Of a stretch of DNA of 64,000 nucleotides, positions 43,922 to 52,292 are shown in pieces. Positions within the stretch are counted from its first letter, which is position 1. The number at the start of each line of letters is the position of its first letter. A model generated the notes under the pieces. That model ran no database searches, had not been told where the DNA came from, and saw only the letters and a program-made list of their open reading frames with translations. Made by a program: the position numbers and the translations under genes. The stretch covers positions 7,501 to 71,500 of the forward strand of contig NZ_WIAQ01000006.1 of assembly GCF_009466385.1 (NCBI RefSeq). The letters are read 5' to 3'. The DNA is from Peribacillus tepidiphilus. Lineage in GTDB: Bacteria; Bacillota; Bacilli; Bacillales; DSM-1321.

Positions 43922-45031
43922 ATGCTTTCGGTGATCAATTTTCCATATTCACGTCAAGAAATTATCAATGTTCTTCACGGGAAATATGGACAAAGGCATT
44001 TCAAATTTCGTTATGAACTCTTGGATAAGGACGACCGAAAAATAGGTGAGTTGGATACTGTGGAAAGCGGGGAAGTCTCAATGGCTTCCCTTTCTTCTAT
44101 TAAACGGACAGCAAAATTTCAATTGAAAGATCGTGGAGAAATCGATTGGCTTAGTGATCGAATACAACCTTTTGCTCTTTTACGTATGAGAGATGGAAAG
44201 TATATTGAATTTCCTTTGGGAATCTTTCTATTGAGCAGTCCGACAAGAAAAGATTCAAATAAAAATATTTATAGAGATGTCGAAGCGTTTGACGGTCTTC
44301 TAATTCTCCGCGACGACAAGTTTGACACTAGGTACACGGTTCCGGCCGGCACGAACTATCGGCAAGCGGTTATTGATATTCTCGCAAGTGCCGGCATCAC
44401 CAAACACAATATCGAGCAAACGGACAAAGTTCTGCCGGTCGATATGGAATTCGAGCCTGGGAAAGAAAAATTGGAAGCATGCAACGCACTCTTGCAAGCG
44501 ATCAACTACACGCCGTTGTATGTCGATGTGTACGGCTATTTCACCAGCATGACGTATAGAAGCCCATCCATCCGTTCGGCTGAATACACATATAAAGATG
44601 ATGAATTGTCCATCATTTATCCAGGCATGGAAGAAGAATTGGACCTTTTCAACGTGCCGAATAAATGGGTGGTTGTCTGTTCGAGTGCAGAACAATCGCT
44701 GATGTCTTCTTATACCAATAGCAACCCTAATAGTCCGACATCTACGGTTAGTAGAGGGAGAACAATCGTTGACTACCGAGAAGTGACGGACATCGCCGAC
44801 CAACAGTCTCTTGATGCGTACGTCCAGCGCATTGCTTTTGAAGCCTCGCAAGTGTACGGGAAATTGACGTTTGAAACAGCAATCAATCCGTTACACGATT
44901 ACATGGACGTATTGGAGATTGATTATTCACCGTTAGGCATTACAGGGAAGTATTCTGAAACAAGCTGGACCATGCCATTGAAAGCCGGTGCCCGCATGAA
45001 ACATGAGGTTAGAAGGGTGGTGTCAATCTAG
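43922..45031 (+). CDS. Tail-tip protein (DUF5048-like)
   Basis: 369 aa: INVLHGKYGQRHFKFRYELLDKDDRKIGEL, then SMASLSSIKRTAKFQLKD, KYIEFPLGIFLLSSPTRKDS and ELDLFNVPNKWVVVCS. This resembles DUF5048/tail-associated hub proteins in Bacillus phages, in the position of the tail hub or baseplate. Start two bases after the previous stop; the stop overlaps the next start. Confidence 0.75.
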   Translation: MLSVINFPYSRQEIINVLHGKYGQRHFKFRYELLDKDDRKIGELDTVESGEVSMASLSSIKRTAKFQLKDRGEIDWLSDRIQPFALLRMRDGKYIEFPLGIFLLSSPTRKDSNKNIYRDVEAFDGLLILRDDKFDTRYTVPAGTNYRQAVIDILASAGITKHNIEQTDKVLPVDMEFEPGKEKLEACNALLQAINYTPLYVDVYGYFTSMTYRSPSIRSAEYTYKDDELSIIYPGMEEELDLFNVPNKWVVVCSSAEQSLMSSYTNSNPNSPTSTVSRGRTIVDYREVTDIADQQSLDAYVQRIAFEASQVYGKLTFETAINPLHDYMDVLEIDYSPLGITGKYSETSWTMPLKAGARMKHEVRRVVSI

Positions 45032-45258
45032 TGATAGACCATGAGTTTTTTCTTTCGAATTTCCTTAATAAAAAAAGGGAAAAAATCATTCAATTTGCGA
45101 GGGTAGGCCCAAACTATTCAGGCGGTCGCCCTCGTTTGATTTTTGACGGGGAAACAGTTGTAAGTGGCAAAGCATACCCGTATTTGGCTAGCTACACTCC
45201 TGCAGCAAATGACAGAGTGATGTTGGTCAAGGGTGTCATAATCGGAAAAATCGTATAG
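45031..45258 (+). CDS. Small tail-tip protein
   Basis: 75 aa from GTG 45031. FARVGPNYSGGRPRLIFDGETVVSGKAYPYLASYTPAANDRVMLVKGVIIGKIV is an OB-like beta sheet seen in small proteins behind tail hubs. It lies between the tail tip and holin genes. Confidence 0.65.
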   Translation: MIDHEFFLSNFLNKKREKIIQFARVGPNYSGGRPRLIFDGETVVSGKAYPYLASYTPAANDRVMLVKGVIIGKIV

Positions 45259-45274
45259 AGAGGAGTCAACAAAG

Positions 45275-45676
45275 GTGGAAATCATTAAATACATTTCAGC
45301 AGGAATCGGAGCAGGTATCTCATTTGTGTTTGGGGGATGGCATACATTGTTAAGTATCTTATTAGCATTCGTCATACTAGACTATGTGTCAGGATTCATC
45401 GCAGCAGGAATAGAAGGAAAGCTAAATAGTAGTGTAGGCATGAAGGGGATCGCTAAAAAAGTAGCGGTCTTTTTTGTTGTAGCAGTCGCTCACATGATGG
45501 ATGTGGCGCTTGGCTATGATGGACATATTTTGAGAGATGCAACGATCTTTTTCTTTTTGGCCAACGAAGCACTATCCATTCTTGAAAACGTTGGGAGAAT
45601 CGGGGTTCCTATTCCATCAGCACTGCAAAAAGCTGTTGATATTTTAAGTGATAAAAGTAAAGGAGAGGATAAATAA
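45275..45676 (+). CDS. Holin (holin family 4 / TcdE type)
   Basis: 133 aa with about three hydrophobic segments: ISAGIGAGISFVFGGWHTLL, SILLAFVILDYVSGFIAAGI and KVAVFFVVAVAHMMDVALGY. The DYVSGFIAAGIEGKLNSSVGMKGIAKK motif is diagnostic for the family. The C-terminal tail is charged (SDKSKGEDK). It permeabilises the membrane so the amidase encoded next can reach the wall. GTG start. Confidence 0.92.
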   Translation: MEIIKYISAGIGAGISFVFGGWHTLLSILLAFVILDYVSGFIAAGIEGKLNSSVGMKGIAKKVAVFFVVAVAHMMDVALGYDGHILRDATIFFFLANEALSILENVGRIGVPIPSALQKAVDILSDKSKGEDK

Positions 45677-46368
45677 TGGTACGCATTGTTCTTGACGCGG
45701 GGCATGGTGGTCACGATCCTGGCGCAGTGGCTAACGGCTTGAGGGAAAAAGACCTTACACTTGCGATCGTGAAGCGTATCGGGCGTATGCTTGGAGAATA
45801 TGAAAATGCAGAAGTGTTCTACACTCGTACGGATGATCGTTATTTGTCATTAGAGGAACGTGCGGCGATTGCAAATAAATTGAAGGCTGATTTACTCATT
45901 TCTGTTCATATCAACGCTGGCGGCGGCACAGGATTCGAAAGCTATGTATACAACGGCGGTGTTTCTTCTCAAACAGTTGCTTTGCAAAACGTGCTCCATG
46001 GCGAAATTTTAGTTGCTATGCGCCAGTTTGGTAACATCACAGATCGAGGTAAAAAGCGTGCGAATTATACTGTTTTGCGTGAGACGAAAATGCCTGCTGT
46101 TCTAACCGAGAATTTATTTATTGATTCTAATGACGCGAAGTATTTGAAAAACGAAGCATTTCTCAAAGCAGTAGGAGAAGCACACGCGCGAGGTGTTGCA
46201 AAATTCTTGGGTTTGCCGCAAAAAGCAAAGTCACAACCGAAACAAAAAGTGTCTGACGAAAAATTGCATCGTGTGCAAGTAGGTGCGTTTGCTGATCCCT
46301 ACAATGCAAAACAGCTTGCAGAAGAATTGAAGAAGAAAGGATACCCTGCGATAGTTGTCGAAGGATAG
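45676..46368 (+). CDS. Endolysin: N-acetylmuramoyl-L-alanine amidase (Amidase_3) with SPOR domain
   Basis: 230 aa. Amidase_3 catalytic domain: VLDAGHGGHDPGAVANGLREKDLTL (zinc His and Glu), DLLISVHINAGGG (zinc His), VLTENLFIDSNDAKYL (catalytic Glu). The SPOR-like C-terminal cell-wall binding domain (about 195-230: HRVQVGAFADPYNAKQLAEELKKKGYPA) is short. It cleaves the bond between muramic acid and the stem peptide. Directly coupled to the holin; a terminator follows. Confidence 0.94.
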   Translation: MVRIVLDAGHGGHDPGAVANGLREKDLTLAIVKRIGRMLGEYENAEVFYTRTDDRYLSLEERAAIANKLKADLLISVHINAGGGTGFESYVYNGGVSSQTVALQNVLHGEILVAMRQFGNITDRGKKRANYTVLRETKMPAVLTENLFIDSNDAKYLKNEAFLKAVGEAHARGVAKFLGLPQKAKSQPKQKVSDEKLHRVQVGAFADPYNAKQLAEELKKKGYPAIVVEG

Positions 46369-46374
46369 AAAATT

Positions 46375-46402
46375 GCCCCTCTTACCCGAGAGGGGCTTAT
46401 TT
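46375..46402. terminator. Terminator after the lysis genes
   Basis: GCCCCTCT-TACCCG-AGAGGGGC followed by TTATTTT. It also faces the end of the opposite-strand gene at 46397. Confidence 0.85.
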
Positions 46403-46615
46403 TGGTTTTATTGCCCATCCTCCAGGGAATTTAATAATATCATAGTATTGTTCTGGATATTCTTTTCTTAAACGTTTATATTCTTTTTTTTCTTTGTTTT
46501 CTTGTTCTATTTTGATTTTTTCGAATACCTTCATAGTTATTTCTTTATTGCTAAAAACTTCTATAAATCCGAAACCTGGCATCCAAAGAAATGTTTTCTT
46601 TTTTTCTTTTATCAT
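46397..46615 (-). CDS. Small basic phage protein
   Basis: 72 aa: FLWMPGFGFIEVFSNKEITMKVFEKIKIEQENKEKKEYKRLRKEYPEQYYDIIKFPGGWAIKPK. It lies on the lysogeny strand beyond the lysis genes. No family recognised and the ribosome-binding site is modest. Confidence 0.45.
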   Translation of the reverse strand: MIKEKKKTFLWMPGFGFIEVFSNKEITMKVFEKIKIEQENKEKKEYKRLRKEYPEQYYDIIKFPGGWAIKPK

Positions 46616-46769
46616 TTACTATTCATCTCCATGTTTTTTTATAATACAATTCTGTAATTTATAAGAATTCCCTTGTGAACATTTTGTTAATTATCAATAA
46701 AAAAGAGCCTTTTAATGGAAGGAACTTCAATTTGAGCGAGGAATAAACAATAATAGGGAGGTGGGAGTT

Positions 46770-46967
46770 ATGTGGAAGGTTCTGGGGAAATTACGATGTC
46801 CTGTTTGTTCAGAACCGGTTGAAATTGACGTTAAAGTCTTTCTAGACCAGATGAATACCGTTTTTCATCAAAAATGCTATCACAAATCTTCGACACCGCA
46901 ATTTACAATCAAGGATGAGGGTACGTTCAAAAAAATGCTCTTGAAATATCCTTTTTTCAATGACTAA
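46770..46967 (+). CDS. Small zinc-ribbon-like protein
   Basis: 65 aa from ATG 46770, after AGGGAGGTG: LRCPVCSEPVEIDVKVFLDQMNTVFHQKCYH has CxxC and HxxC, a likely treble-clef or ribbon. It is separate from its neighbours and is followed by a hairpin. Unknown role. Confidence 0.6.
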   Translation: MWKVLGKLRCPVCSEPVEIDVKVFLDQMNTVFHQKCYHKSSTPQFTIKDEGTFKKMLLKYPFFND

Positions 46968-46987
46968 ATATATTATGATTCCATATG

Positions 46988-47018
46988 AAAAGCCCTTCTC
47001 ACTCGAGAGGGGCTTTTA
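46988..47018. terminator. Bidirectional terminator between the zinc protein and the Panacea gene
   Basis: AAAAGCCCTTCTC-ACTC-GAGAGGGGCTTTT, symmetrical, so it can serve both the rightward gene and the leftward antitoxin gene that stops at 47021. Confidence 0.8.
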
Positions 47019-47020
47019 AT

Positions 47021-47776
47021 CTAAATTGAATCAACAATATGGTGATATTGTGTTATTAAATCATCAGGTATTAATGAATTTCTGCCTGGTTTATAAACTC
47101 TATCCCAAGGTCCGCCTTTTATATGGGTTTTCTCCACTAATTCTGTAGCGGTCATTTTACTATAATCACTAAGTACATCCAAAATACAATCTAAAGCAAT
47201 CAATCCATGTTCGGAAGATGCAATTTTCATGAAGGACGGTGTAACTGCATGTTCATCCGTTGAAATACTCATGGTCTCATCTTCTTTATAATCAATTACT
47301 GAGCTGCCATGAACTTTAAACTTGTGAAATACAGATTCTACTACAGGACCGTATTTAAAAGCTACAATGGGTTCTTTAAATAATTTTTCTCCTGTCCTTA
47401 ATAAGAATCTGGCGTAAGAAAAATATAAAAGTTTTTGTAACTTTAAATGTGATGTTGGTGCAACAGATAAAATAAACTTAGCGACATCGTAGGCAGTTAA
47501 TTTTTGATCTTTTGATATGAGGCTAATAAATTCGTCTGTATCATGTGAAATCACCACATCATCAAAAAAAGCATCTTTTTCTACAACAGATTTCCAAGAG
47601 ATTGAATCGGTTGACAGTTTATGAAGAGCTAATTGGACATCTCCACATTTTTTCTTAACACTTTTAATAAAATCCTGGATAACAGTTTTACTTAATTTAG
47701 TTTCGTCTGCGTAGTGCCATCCAATTCTTACACCACTTGTATAATCACTAACAATTGCAATAAAGTGGAATGCCAT
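47021..47776 (-). CDS. Panacea-domain antitoxin with N-terminal extension
   Basis: 251 aa. The C-terminal part (about 95-250) is a Panacea (DUF4065/SocA-like) domain: DVAKFILSVAPTSHLKLQKLLYFSYARFLLRTGEKLFKEPIVAFKYGPVVESVFHKF, with the final GGPWDRVYKPGRN. Panacea domains neutralise many unrelated toxins, including toxSAS enzymes. About 95 residues of another fold precede it (FHFIAIVSDYTSGVRIGWHYAD). It is the second gene of the pair and its start overlaps the toxin stop. Strongly AT-rich. Confidence 0.85.
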   Translation of the reverse strand: MAFHFIAIVSDYTSGVRIGWHYADETKLSKTVIQDFIKSVKKKCGDVQLALHKLSTDSISWKSVVEKDAFFDDVVISHDTDEFISLISKDQKLTAYDVAKFILSVAPTSHLKLQKLLYFSYARFLLRTGEKLFKEPIVAFKYGPVVESVFHKFKVHGSSVIDYKEDETMSISTDEHAVTPSFMKIASSEHGLIALDCILDVLSDYSKMTATELVEKTHIKGGPWDRVYKPGRNSLIPDDLITQYHHIVDSI

Positions 47777-48495
47777 TATTCCTCACTCCTTTCAATTTCA
47801 AGGGAACCTTTGTAAATTTCTGCCCACTTTTTATATTCTTGTTTATGTAAAGCATGAGATTGCTCATTTGTAGATGCATCTAATGGATTCCAAATTTGTA
47901 ATTCCCAAGGATAAAATTTATTGCTTTCACCATAAAAATACAAGTGAGTTGCTTTATAATCACCCTTTGAGGAATTCGTTTTTTTGATTTTTATTTCTCT
48001 TAGGATGCTGTTACAGAGTTCATCGAATTGTTTACAATTATGGTCAAATCCTTCAATGATTATTCTAAATCCTAGAAGATCATTAAGGCACTTATTAATC
48101 GCATACCTTCCCTTACCTTCTTTAGCGACTTGATAATACTTTAGTTTGTTTACGATTGATTCATTTTGTTTTACCCTTAGCCGCAAGTCAAAATCTTGAT
48201 AAATGAAATCCAAATCTGTCTCAATCGTTAATTCCTCTAACTCGGTTATATATTTTTTAATAATTGAATAAAAATCATTCTCTAATATAAATACTTCCCG
48301 ATCGTCAAATACTTTACACACATGACGAACTTGTAACTTGTTTAAATTTGAAGATGCAGACTCATTTTGTTTTATCCAATTATGTGAAAACTCATTATGC
48401 ATATGGTATATCCTGAAGATTAACTCTTGGATTTCATTATAATAACGATATGGTGCCTTTTCACTTGTTATCGTCTTATTTATATTTATGTTCAT
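47776..48495 (-). CDS. RelA/SpoT-domain toxin (toxSAS type)
   Basis: 239 aa. Synthetase motifs are in order: RLRVKQNESIVNKLKYYQVAKEGKGRYAI (substrate RxKxxxSIxxK), CLNDLLGFRIIIEG, KGDYKATHLYFY (GYxAxH-like), and PWELQIWNPLDASTNEQSHALHKQEYKKW (ExQ, then His). There is no hydrolase, TGS or ACT domain, so it is a single-domain small alarmone-synthetase-like protein. Partnered with a Panacea gene. Relatives act as toxins by pyrophosphorylating tRNA ends or making toxic alarmones; which one applies here is not visible. Confidence 0.85.
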   Translation of the reverse strand: MNININKTITSEKAPYRYYNEIQELIFRIYHMHNEFSHNWIKQNESASSNLNKLQVRHVCKVFDDREVFILENDFYSIIKKYITELEELTIETDLDFIYQDFDLRLRVKQNESIVNKLKYYQVAKEGKGRYAINKCLNDLLGFRIIIEGFDHNCKQFDELCNSILREIKIKKTNSSKGDYKATHLYFYGESNKFYPWELQIWNPLDASTNEQSHALHKQEYKKWAEIYKGSLEIERSEE

Positions 48496-48683
48496 AGTTT
48501 TTGGTTCCTTAATTATTCAATATATATAAAATTATATATCTAATAATCATTAATTCTAGCTTTAATTTCTCATATTTAATTGTGAAATTTCAACAAAAGG
48601 ATATTAAAAAGTATTAAATACACAAATTAGACACAAACTCCAATGATTCCTTCCTTGAAATTACAGTAGTTTTGCTGAAATTT
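48496..48683. other. AT-rich spacer upstream of the toxin gene
   Basis: About 190 bases, very A/T-rich, which should hold the leftward promoter of the toxin-antitoxin pair. AAGGAA about nine bases before the toxin start is its only likely ribosome-binding site. No repeat or RNA recognised. Confidence 0.4.
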
Positions 48684-48941
48684 TCAAAACGGCAAATCAT
48701 CAATCACCGGCCTGATCTGCTTCACAATCTCCGTAATATCATGTTCTCCGTCATAAATCACTTTTTCAACCTCGGCATCCAATCCCATCTCCATTTTTAT
48801 CTGCCGAATCCACTCATATGCGACTACCGCAGCTGCAAAGTCCGGATCCTTCTTAAAATCCGAGACTTTTACTGGAAAAGATCCACGCTGCATCCAACGT
48901 GTTCCTCGGGCATATAAATGCAATTCAATCGTAACGTTCAT
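48684..48941 (-). CDS. Conserved-looking small prophage protein near attR
   Basis: 85 aa: NVTIELHLYARGTRWMQRGSFPVKVSDFKKDPDFAAAVVAYEWIRQIKMEMGL. It has AAGGGATG upstream on the minus strand. Composition is nearer to the phage average than the toxin-antitoxin pair. Similar unnamed proteins occur in Bacillus mobile elements. Function unknown. Confidence 0.6.
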   Translation of the reverse strand: MNVTIELHLYARGTRWMQRGSFPVKVSDFKKDPDFAAAVVAYEWIRQIKMEMGLDAEVEKVIYDGEHDITEIVKQIRPVIDDLPF

Positions 48942-49137
48942 TCAATCATCCCTTTATTGTGTATTTTAAAATCTTAAAATTCAATGTAAAAATTTTTAAT
49001 GTTTTTGGTGCCACAATGATGCCTGCCTTGATATGATTCTGTATTGTCCAGTGAATTTATTTTAGAAAAAAATACCCGTATAATAAGAAGAAACAAGGAA
49101 AAATAATCCGATATTGGGCGAGATCATGGGCTAATGC

Positions 49138-49155
49138 ATGGGCGGAATGATGTAA
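49138..49155 (+). repeat. attR core of the prophage
   Basis: ATGGGCGGAATGATGTAA, identical to the end of groEL at 9522-9539. The preceding bases (CTAATGC) are phage-derived and differ from groEL, while the following bases lead directly into two hairpins that look like the native groEL terminator. Confidence 0.93.
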
Positions 49156-49208
49156 GGCTTTTGAGCCTTTCATTGGAGAAATAGCTACGGCTATTTCTCC
49201 CCCATTTT
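49154..49208 (+). terminator. Displaced native groEL terminator
   Basis: AAGGCTTTTGAGCCTTT is followed by GGAGAAATAGC/GCTATTTCTCC (11-bp stem, TACG loop) and CCCATTTT. It sits where groEL ended before the prophage inserted. Confidence 0.8.
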
Positions 49209-49246
49209 GAGAAGTAGTCATGTAAATAATTTATATCAATAGCAAT

Positions 49247-49284
49247 AACCACTTCCTATAAAAATTTAGGGAGTGGTTTTTTTG
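49247..49284 (+). terminator. Hairpin before the recombinase remnant
   Basis: AACCACTTCCTA pairs with TAGGGAGTGGTT (one G-T pair) followed by TTTTTTTG. It overlaps the start region of the broken recombinase gene. Confidence 0.75.
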
Positions 49285-49966
49285 TTGTTAAAATTCGCTT
49301 ATCAAGATTTTTTGGATGACAGACGCTTCAAGAACATGACTAAAAAGAATATCAAAAATTATGAAATGATTTTAGGGAAATTTGTGGACTATTGCATTGA
49401 GAATCAAGTGGTAAATGCTGAGGATATTACCTACAGTCATGTACGGCAATATCTTTTAAAATGCCAAGAAAAAGGTGATAAAGCTGGAACCATCAACACC
49501 AAACTGTTGAGGATTCGAGCATTTTTGAATTATTTGGTTGAATGTGAAGTCATTAAAACTAACCCTGCCAAGAAAATTAAACCACAAAAAGAAGATGTTA
49601 AGATTGAGGTTTTCAGCGATGAACAAATTAAGCAAATGTTAAACTTTTACAGACGTATCAAACGGCGAGAAAAAAAGTTATGTTGCTTATCGAGATTACA
49701 TGATTATTGTAACGATTCTTGGCACAGGGATAAGACGAGGTGAAATTATCAACCTTCAATGGTCTGACATTGATTTTGTAAATAAATCAATATCGGTGTT
49801 CGGAAAGAGCAGAAGAAAGGAAACTATTCCTATTACAGATAAGTTGGCAAAAGAACTAGCGGCATATCAAACCTTCTGTAAACAATATTGGGGAAATTTA
49901 AGCGATTATGTTTTTGTGAAACGGGATAACACCCATCCCTTTCACTCCAACGATGATTTAATATAA
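49273..49966 (+). pseudogene. Tyrosine recombinase, frameshifted and truncated
   Basis: The first frame (49273-49743) gives a SAM-like core-binding domain (YQDFLDDRRFKNMTKKNIKNYEMIL...RIRAFLNYLVECEVIKTNPAKKI). The next frame takes over with EKKSYVAYRDYMIIVTILGTGIRRGEIINLQWSDID, which carries the first catalytic Arg. One A missing in the run near 49660 explains the shift. The reading ends at 49966, before the HxxR, H/W and Tyr motifs, so the enzyme cannot be active. It is not a copy of the prophage integrase (different sequence). Probably left by another element at the groEL end. Confidence 0.85.
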
Positions 49967-50044
49967 AGGTAAATCCCAATATTGTATTTTCAACTACAAA
50001 GAACGAAACAAATAATTTCGAAAAATTTTTGATACAAAAACCAC

Positions 50045-50067
50045 AACTTTAAGTTAACTCATACGTC
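50045..50067 (+). promoter_or_regulatory. Probable ECF-type autoregulatory promoter
   Basis: AAC(TTT) at 50045-50050 and CGTC at 50064-50067 are separated by 16 bases, the pattern of ECF promoters (AAC...CGTC). It lies 37 bases before the sigma gene start. Confidence 0.5.
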
Positions 50068-50104
50068 TAAGTATTGAACTTTCAAGAAAAGGAGGGACGA
50101 AAAT

Positions 50105-50632
50105 TTGTCTATGTATAAAAAAGAGGAAATTGCAGATTGGTATGACCAACATAGCAAATCTATACTAAGTTTTATTTTACTTATGGTAAAGGATTATCAG
50201 CAAGCGGAAGATTTAACTCACGATACCTTTGTAAAAGCGTATTTATATTATGATTCATTTAAACATCATTCCAGTGAAAAAACATGGCTCTTTAGTATTG
50301 CCCATAATTTAACAGTTGATTTTTTAAGGAAGCGTAAACCTGCCTTGTTTTTCAAAGAATATTTTCTTTTGCAAAAAGACAACAATTCATTGCCCGAAGA
50401 AGTTTTTCAAATAAAAGAGGAATCATATGAACTTTATCGGGCATTAGGAGAACTCAAAGCTACATATAGAAAGGTAATAATTTTAAGAAAAATAAAAAAC
50501 TTTTCTATAGAGGATACAGCTAAGATACTAGGTTGGTCTGAGAGTAAAGTCAAGTCAACACTCTTTAGAGCAATCACTGCTCTGAAAAAACAATTAATAA
50601 AGGAGGGTTATTGGAATGAAAAGGCAATTTGA
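50105..50632 (+). CDS. ECF-type RNA polymerase sigma factor
   Basis: About 175 aa. Region 2 (SILSFILLMVKDYQQAEDLTHDTFVKAYLYYDSFKHHSSEKTWLFSIAHNLTVDFLRK, about 15-75) and region 4 (ALGELKATYRKVIILRKIKNFSIEDTAKILGWSESKVKSTLFRAITALKKQL, about 115-168) are both present. The TTG start at 50105 follows AAGGAGGGACG; an ATG lies six bases later. It overlaps the next gene, a membrane protein of the anti-sigma (DUF4179) kind, by 17 bases. Probably responds to an envelope signal. Confidence 0.9.
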   Translation: MSMYKKEEIADWYDQHSKSILSFILLMVKDYQQAEDLTHDTFVKAYLYYDSFKHHSSEKTWLFSIAHNLTVDFLRKRKPALFFKEYFLLQKDNNSLPEEVFQIKEESYELYRALGELKATYRKVIILRKIKNFSIEDTAKILGWSESKVKSTLFRAITALKKQLIKEGYWNEKAI

Positions 50633-52022
50633 AGATACTGATTTTGACTGTCTTTTAAAGGAGGTGGATTCCCATTTTATGTGGAAGAAAAAACAAAAGC
50701 AAGCATTAAAAAATCGAATTCTAACAGATATTGAAAATTTGGAATCCCAAGGGAGAAATAGGTTAGCATATAAAAGGAGTCTAAGACCATTTGTTTTTTC
50801 GGCAGTATTAGCTGCAAGCATTCTCATCTCTTCAAGTTTTATTTCACCTGCAATCTCTAGTGTTATGGCGGATGTACCTTTACTAGGAAAAATTTATGCA
50901 ACTTTTAACGACTTAGTTGGAAGAAACTTAGAATCACAAAAATTAATAACACAATTAAATAAAACATCTAGTAGTAAAGGTATAGATGTTTCAATTACGA
51001 GTGCCTATTATGATGGGGCTGTTATAGGAGTGACTTTTAATGTTAAGGGAAATCTGAAGACTGAAAAAAATGGTAAAGTTATCGGATTTTATGAGATATT
51101 TGATGGAAAGGAAGGTATATCTGATAGTAAAGAACTAGTTTTTATGGAACCTTCACAAAATGGCTTTGTTGGTCATATCCAATTAAGCTATCCAAAAACA
51201 GAATTACCTTCTAATGCTACATTCCCACTTGAATTCAAGAGGATTGGAGATAAAGAAGGAAGTTGGAGGTTTGATGTTCCAATTAGTCAATTACCATTTG
51301 AGACACAAAAAATTGATAAAGTAAGTATTCAAGAAAATGCAGGTGTTCAAGTTTATTTTGATTCAATTATTATAGGTAAAGCTTCGACTGCTATCAACTA
51401 TACAGCTACTTTTCCTATTGAAGGAAAACATGACCAGGTAAGGTTAGAGGCTTATGATGATAAGGGGAACGAAATTAACATCTCCAAAGATGGTATTGAC
51501 CTAGAAACCATTAAGGAGAATGATGAAATTATTGTTAAAGGGAGAAGCATTATCCCAGAATCATTAAAAGGAAAAACAACTTATATAGAGGTACATCCGA
51601 AAGTAGTCATAAATGAACAAGACCAATTTATTTCATTAAATGAGCCAACACCTGTTGAAATAAAGGCTAGTAGGCAAAATTTGTCCGTAAAGATTGAAAA
51701 AATTACTGTTAAAGATAAGAGTCTCATTGTTGACTTTCAAGTTAATAATGGGGATAAAAGGGATCGGTCCTTTACGTTCTTTAAGGATTTTGCACGTAAT
51801 GATGTGATTTTAGTGAAAGAATCCGAGAAAGAGATATATAAGCAACGAATTAAACATTCTGTAGAAACCGTAAATAAAGATGAATTGCGATTTAGAAGTA
51901 CTTTTGATATTAGTAAGCTTAATGAATTTAGCCTAAGTAAATATGTAATAAGAGTTAATTTAGGAACTTTAAGTATGAATATTCCTGTAGAGTTAGAAAA
52001 GGTCAAGATTGATTTAAATTAA
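50616..52022 (+). CDS. Membrane anti-sigma-like protein with DUF4179 domain
   Basis: 468 aa. A short cytoplasmic N-terminus (about 1-60, with WKKKQKQALKNRILTDIENLESQ) is followed by one membrane helix (RPFVFSAVLAASILISSSFISPA, about 55-77) and a large extracellular beta-rich domain (VPLLGKIYATFNDLVGRNLESQKLI and on) of the DUF4179 kind. Coupled to the sigma gene, so it is likely the regulator that holds the sigma factor at the membrane. Rich in A-ending codons. Confidence 0.8.
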   Translation: MKRQFEDTDFDCLLKEVDSHFMWKKKQKQALKNRILTDIENLESQGRNRLAYKRSLRPFVFSAVLAASILISSSFISPAISSVMADVPLLGKIYATFNDLVGRNLESQKLITQLNKTSSSKGIDVSITSAYYDGAVIGVTFNVKGNLKTEKNGKVIGFYEIFDGKEGISDSKELVFMEPSQNGFVGHIQLSYPKTELPSNATFPLEFKRIGDKEGSWRFDVPISQLPFETQKIDKVSIQENAGVQVYFDSIIIGKASTAINYTATFPIEGKHDQVRLEAYDDKGNEINISKDGIDLETIKENDEIIVKGRSIIPESLKGKTTYIEVHPKVVINEQDQFISLNEPTPVEIKASRQNLSVKIEKITVKDKSLIVDFQVNNGDKRDRSFTFFKDFARNDVILVKESEKEIYKQRIKHSVETVNKDELRFRSTFDISKLNEFSLSKYVIRVNLGTLSMNIPVELEKVKIDLN

Positions 52023-52078
52023 GCAACAATATTGTCCTAGTTTATTTCAATTATTGGTACATTAGTTTAACACCGTAA

Positions 52079-52108
52079 AGAACTTGGAAACACTCCAAGT
52101 TCTTTTTG
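52079..52108 (+). terminator. Terminator of the sigma/anti-sigma operon
   Basis: AGAACTTGGA-AACAC-TCCAAGTTCT followed by TTTTG. Confidence 0.88.
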
Positions 52109-52292
52109 TGTCAATTACAACTCGATTAGCAATGTTGAGTATCATAAAGCACACACGTCCACAGACGCTCAGAATGGCTCGTGGTGTCGTTTAATGGAGT
52201 CCTTCCCCCTTATCAAGAAAGAGTCCCTTAAAATTTCTTTGCTTCTAACTCATTCTTTCTGCGGATGAGGGTTGAATAGGATTTTTCAAACT

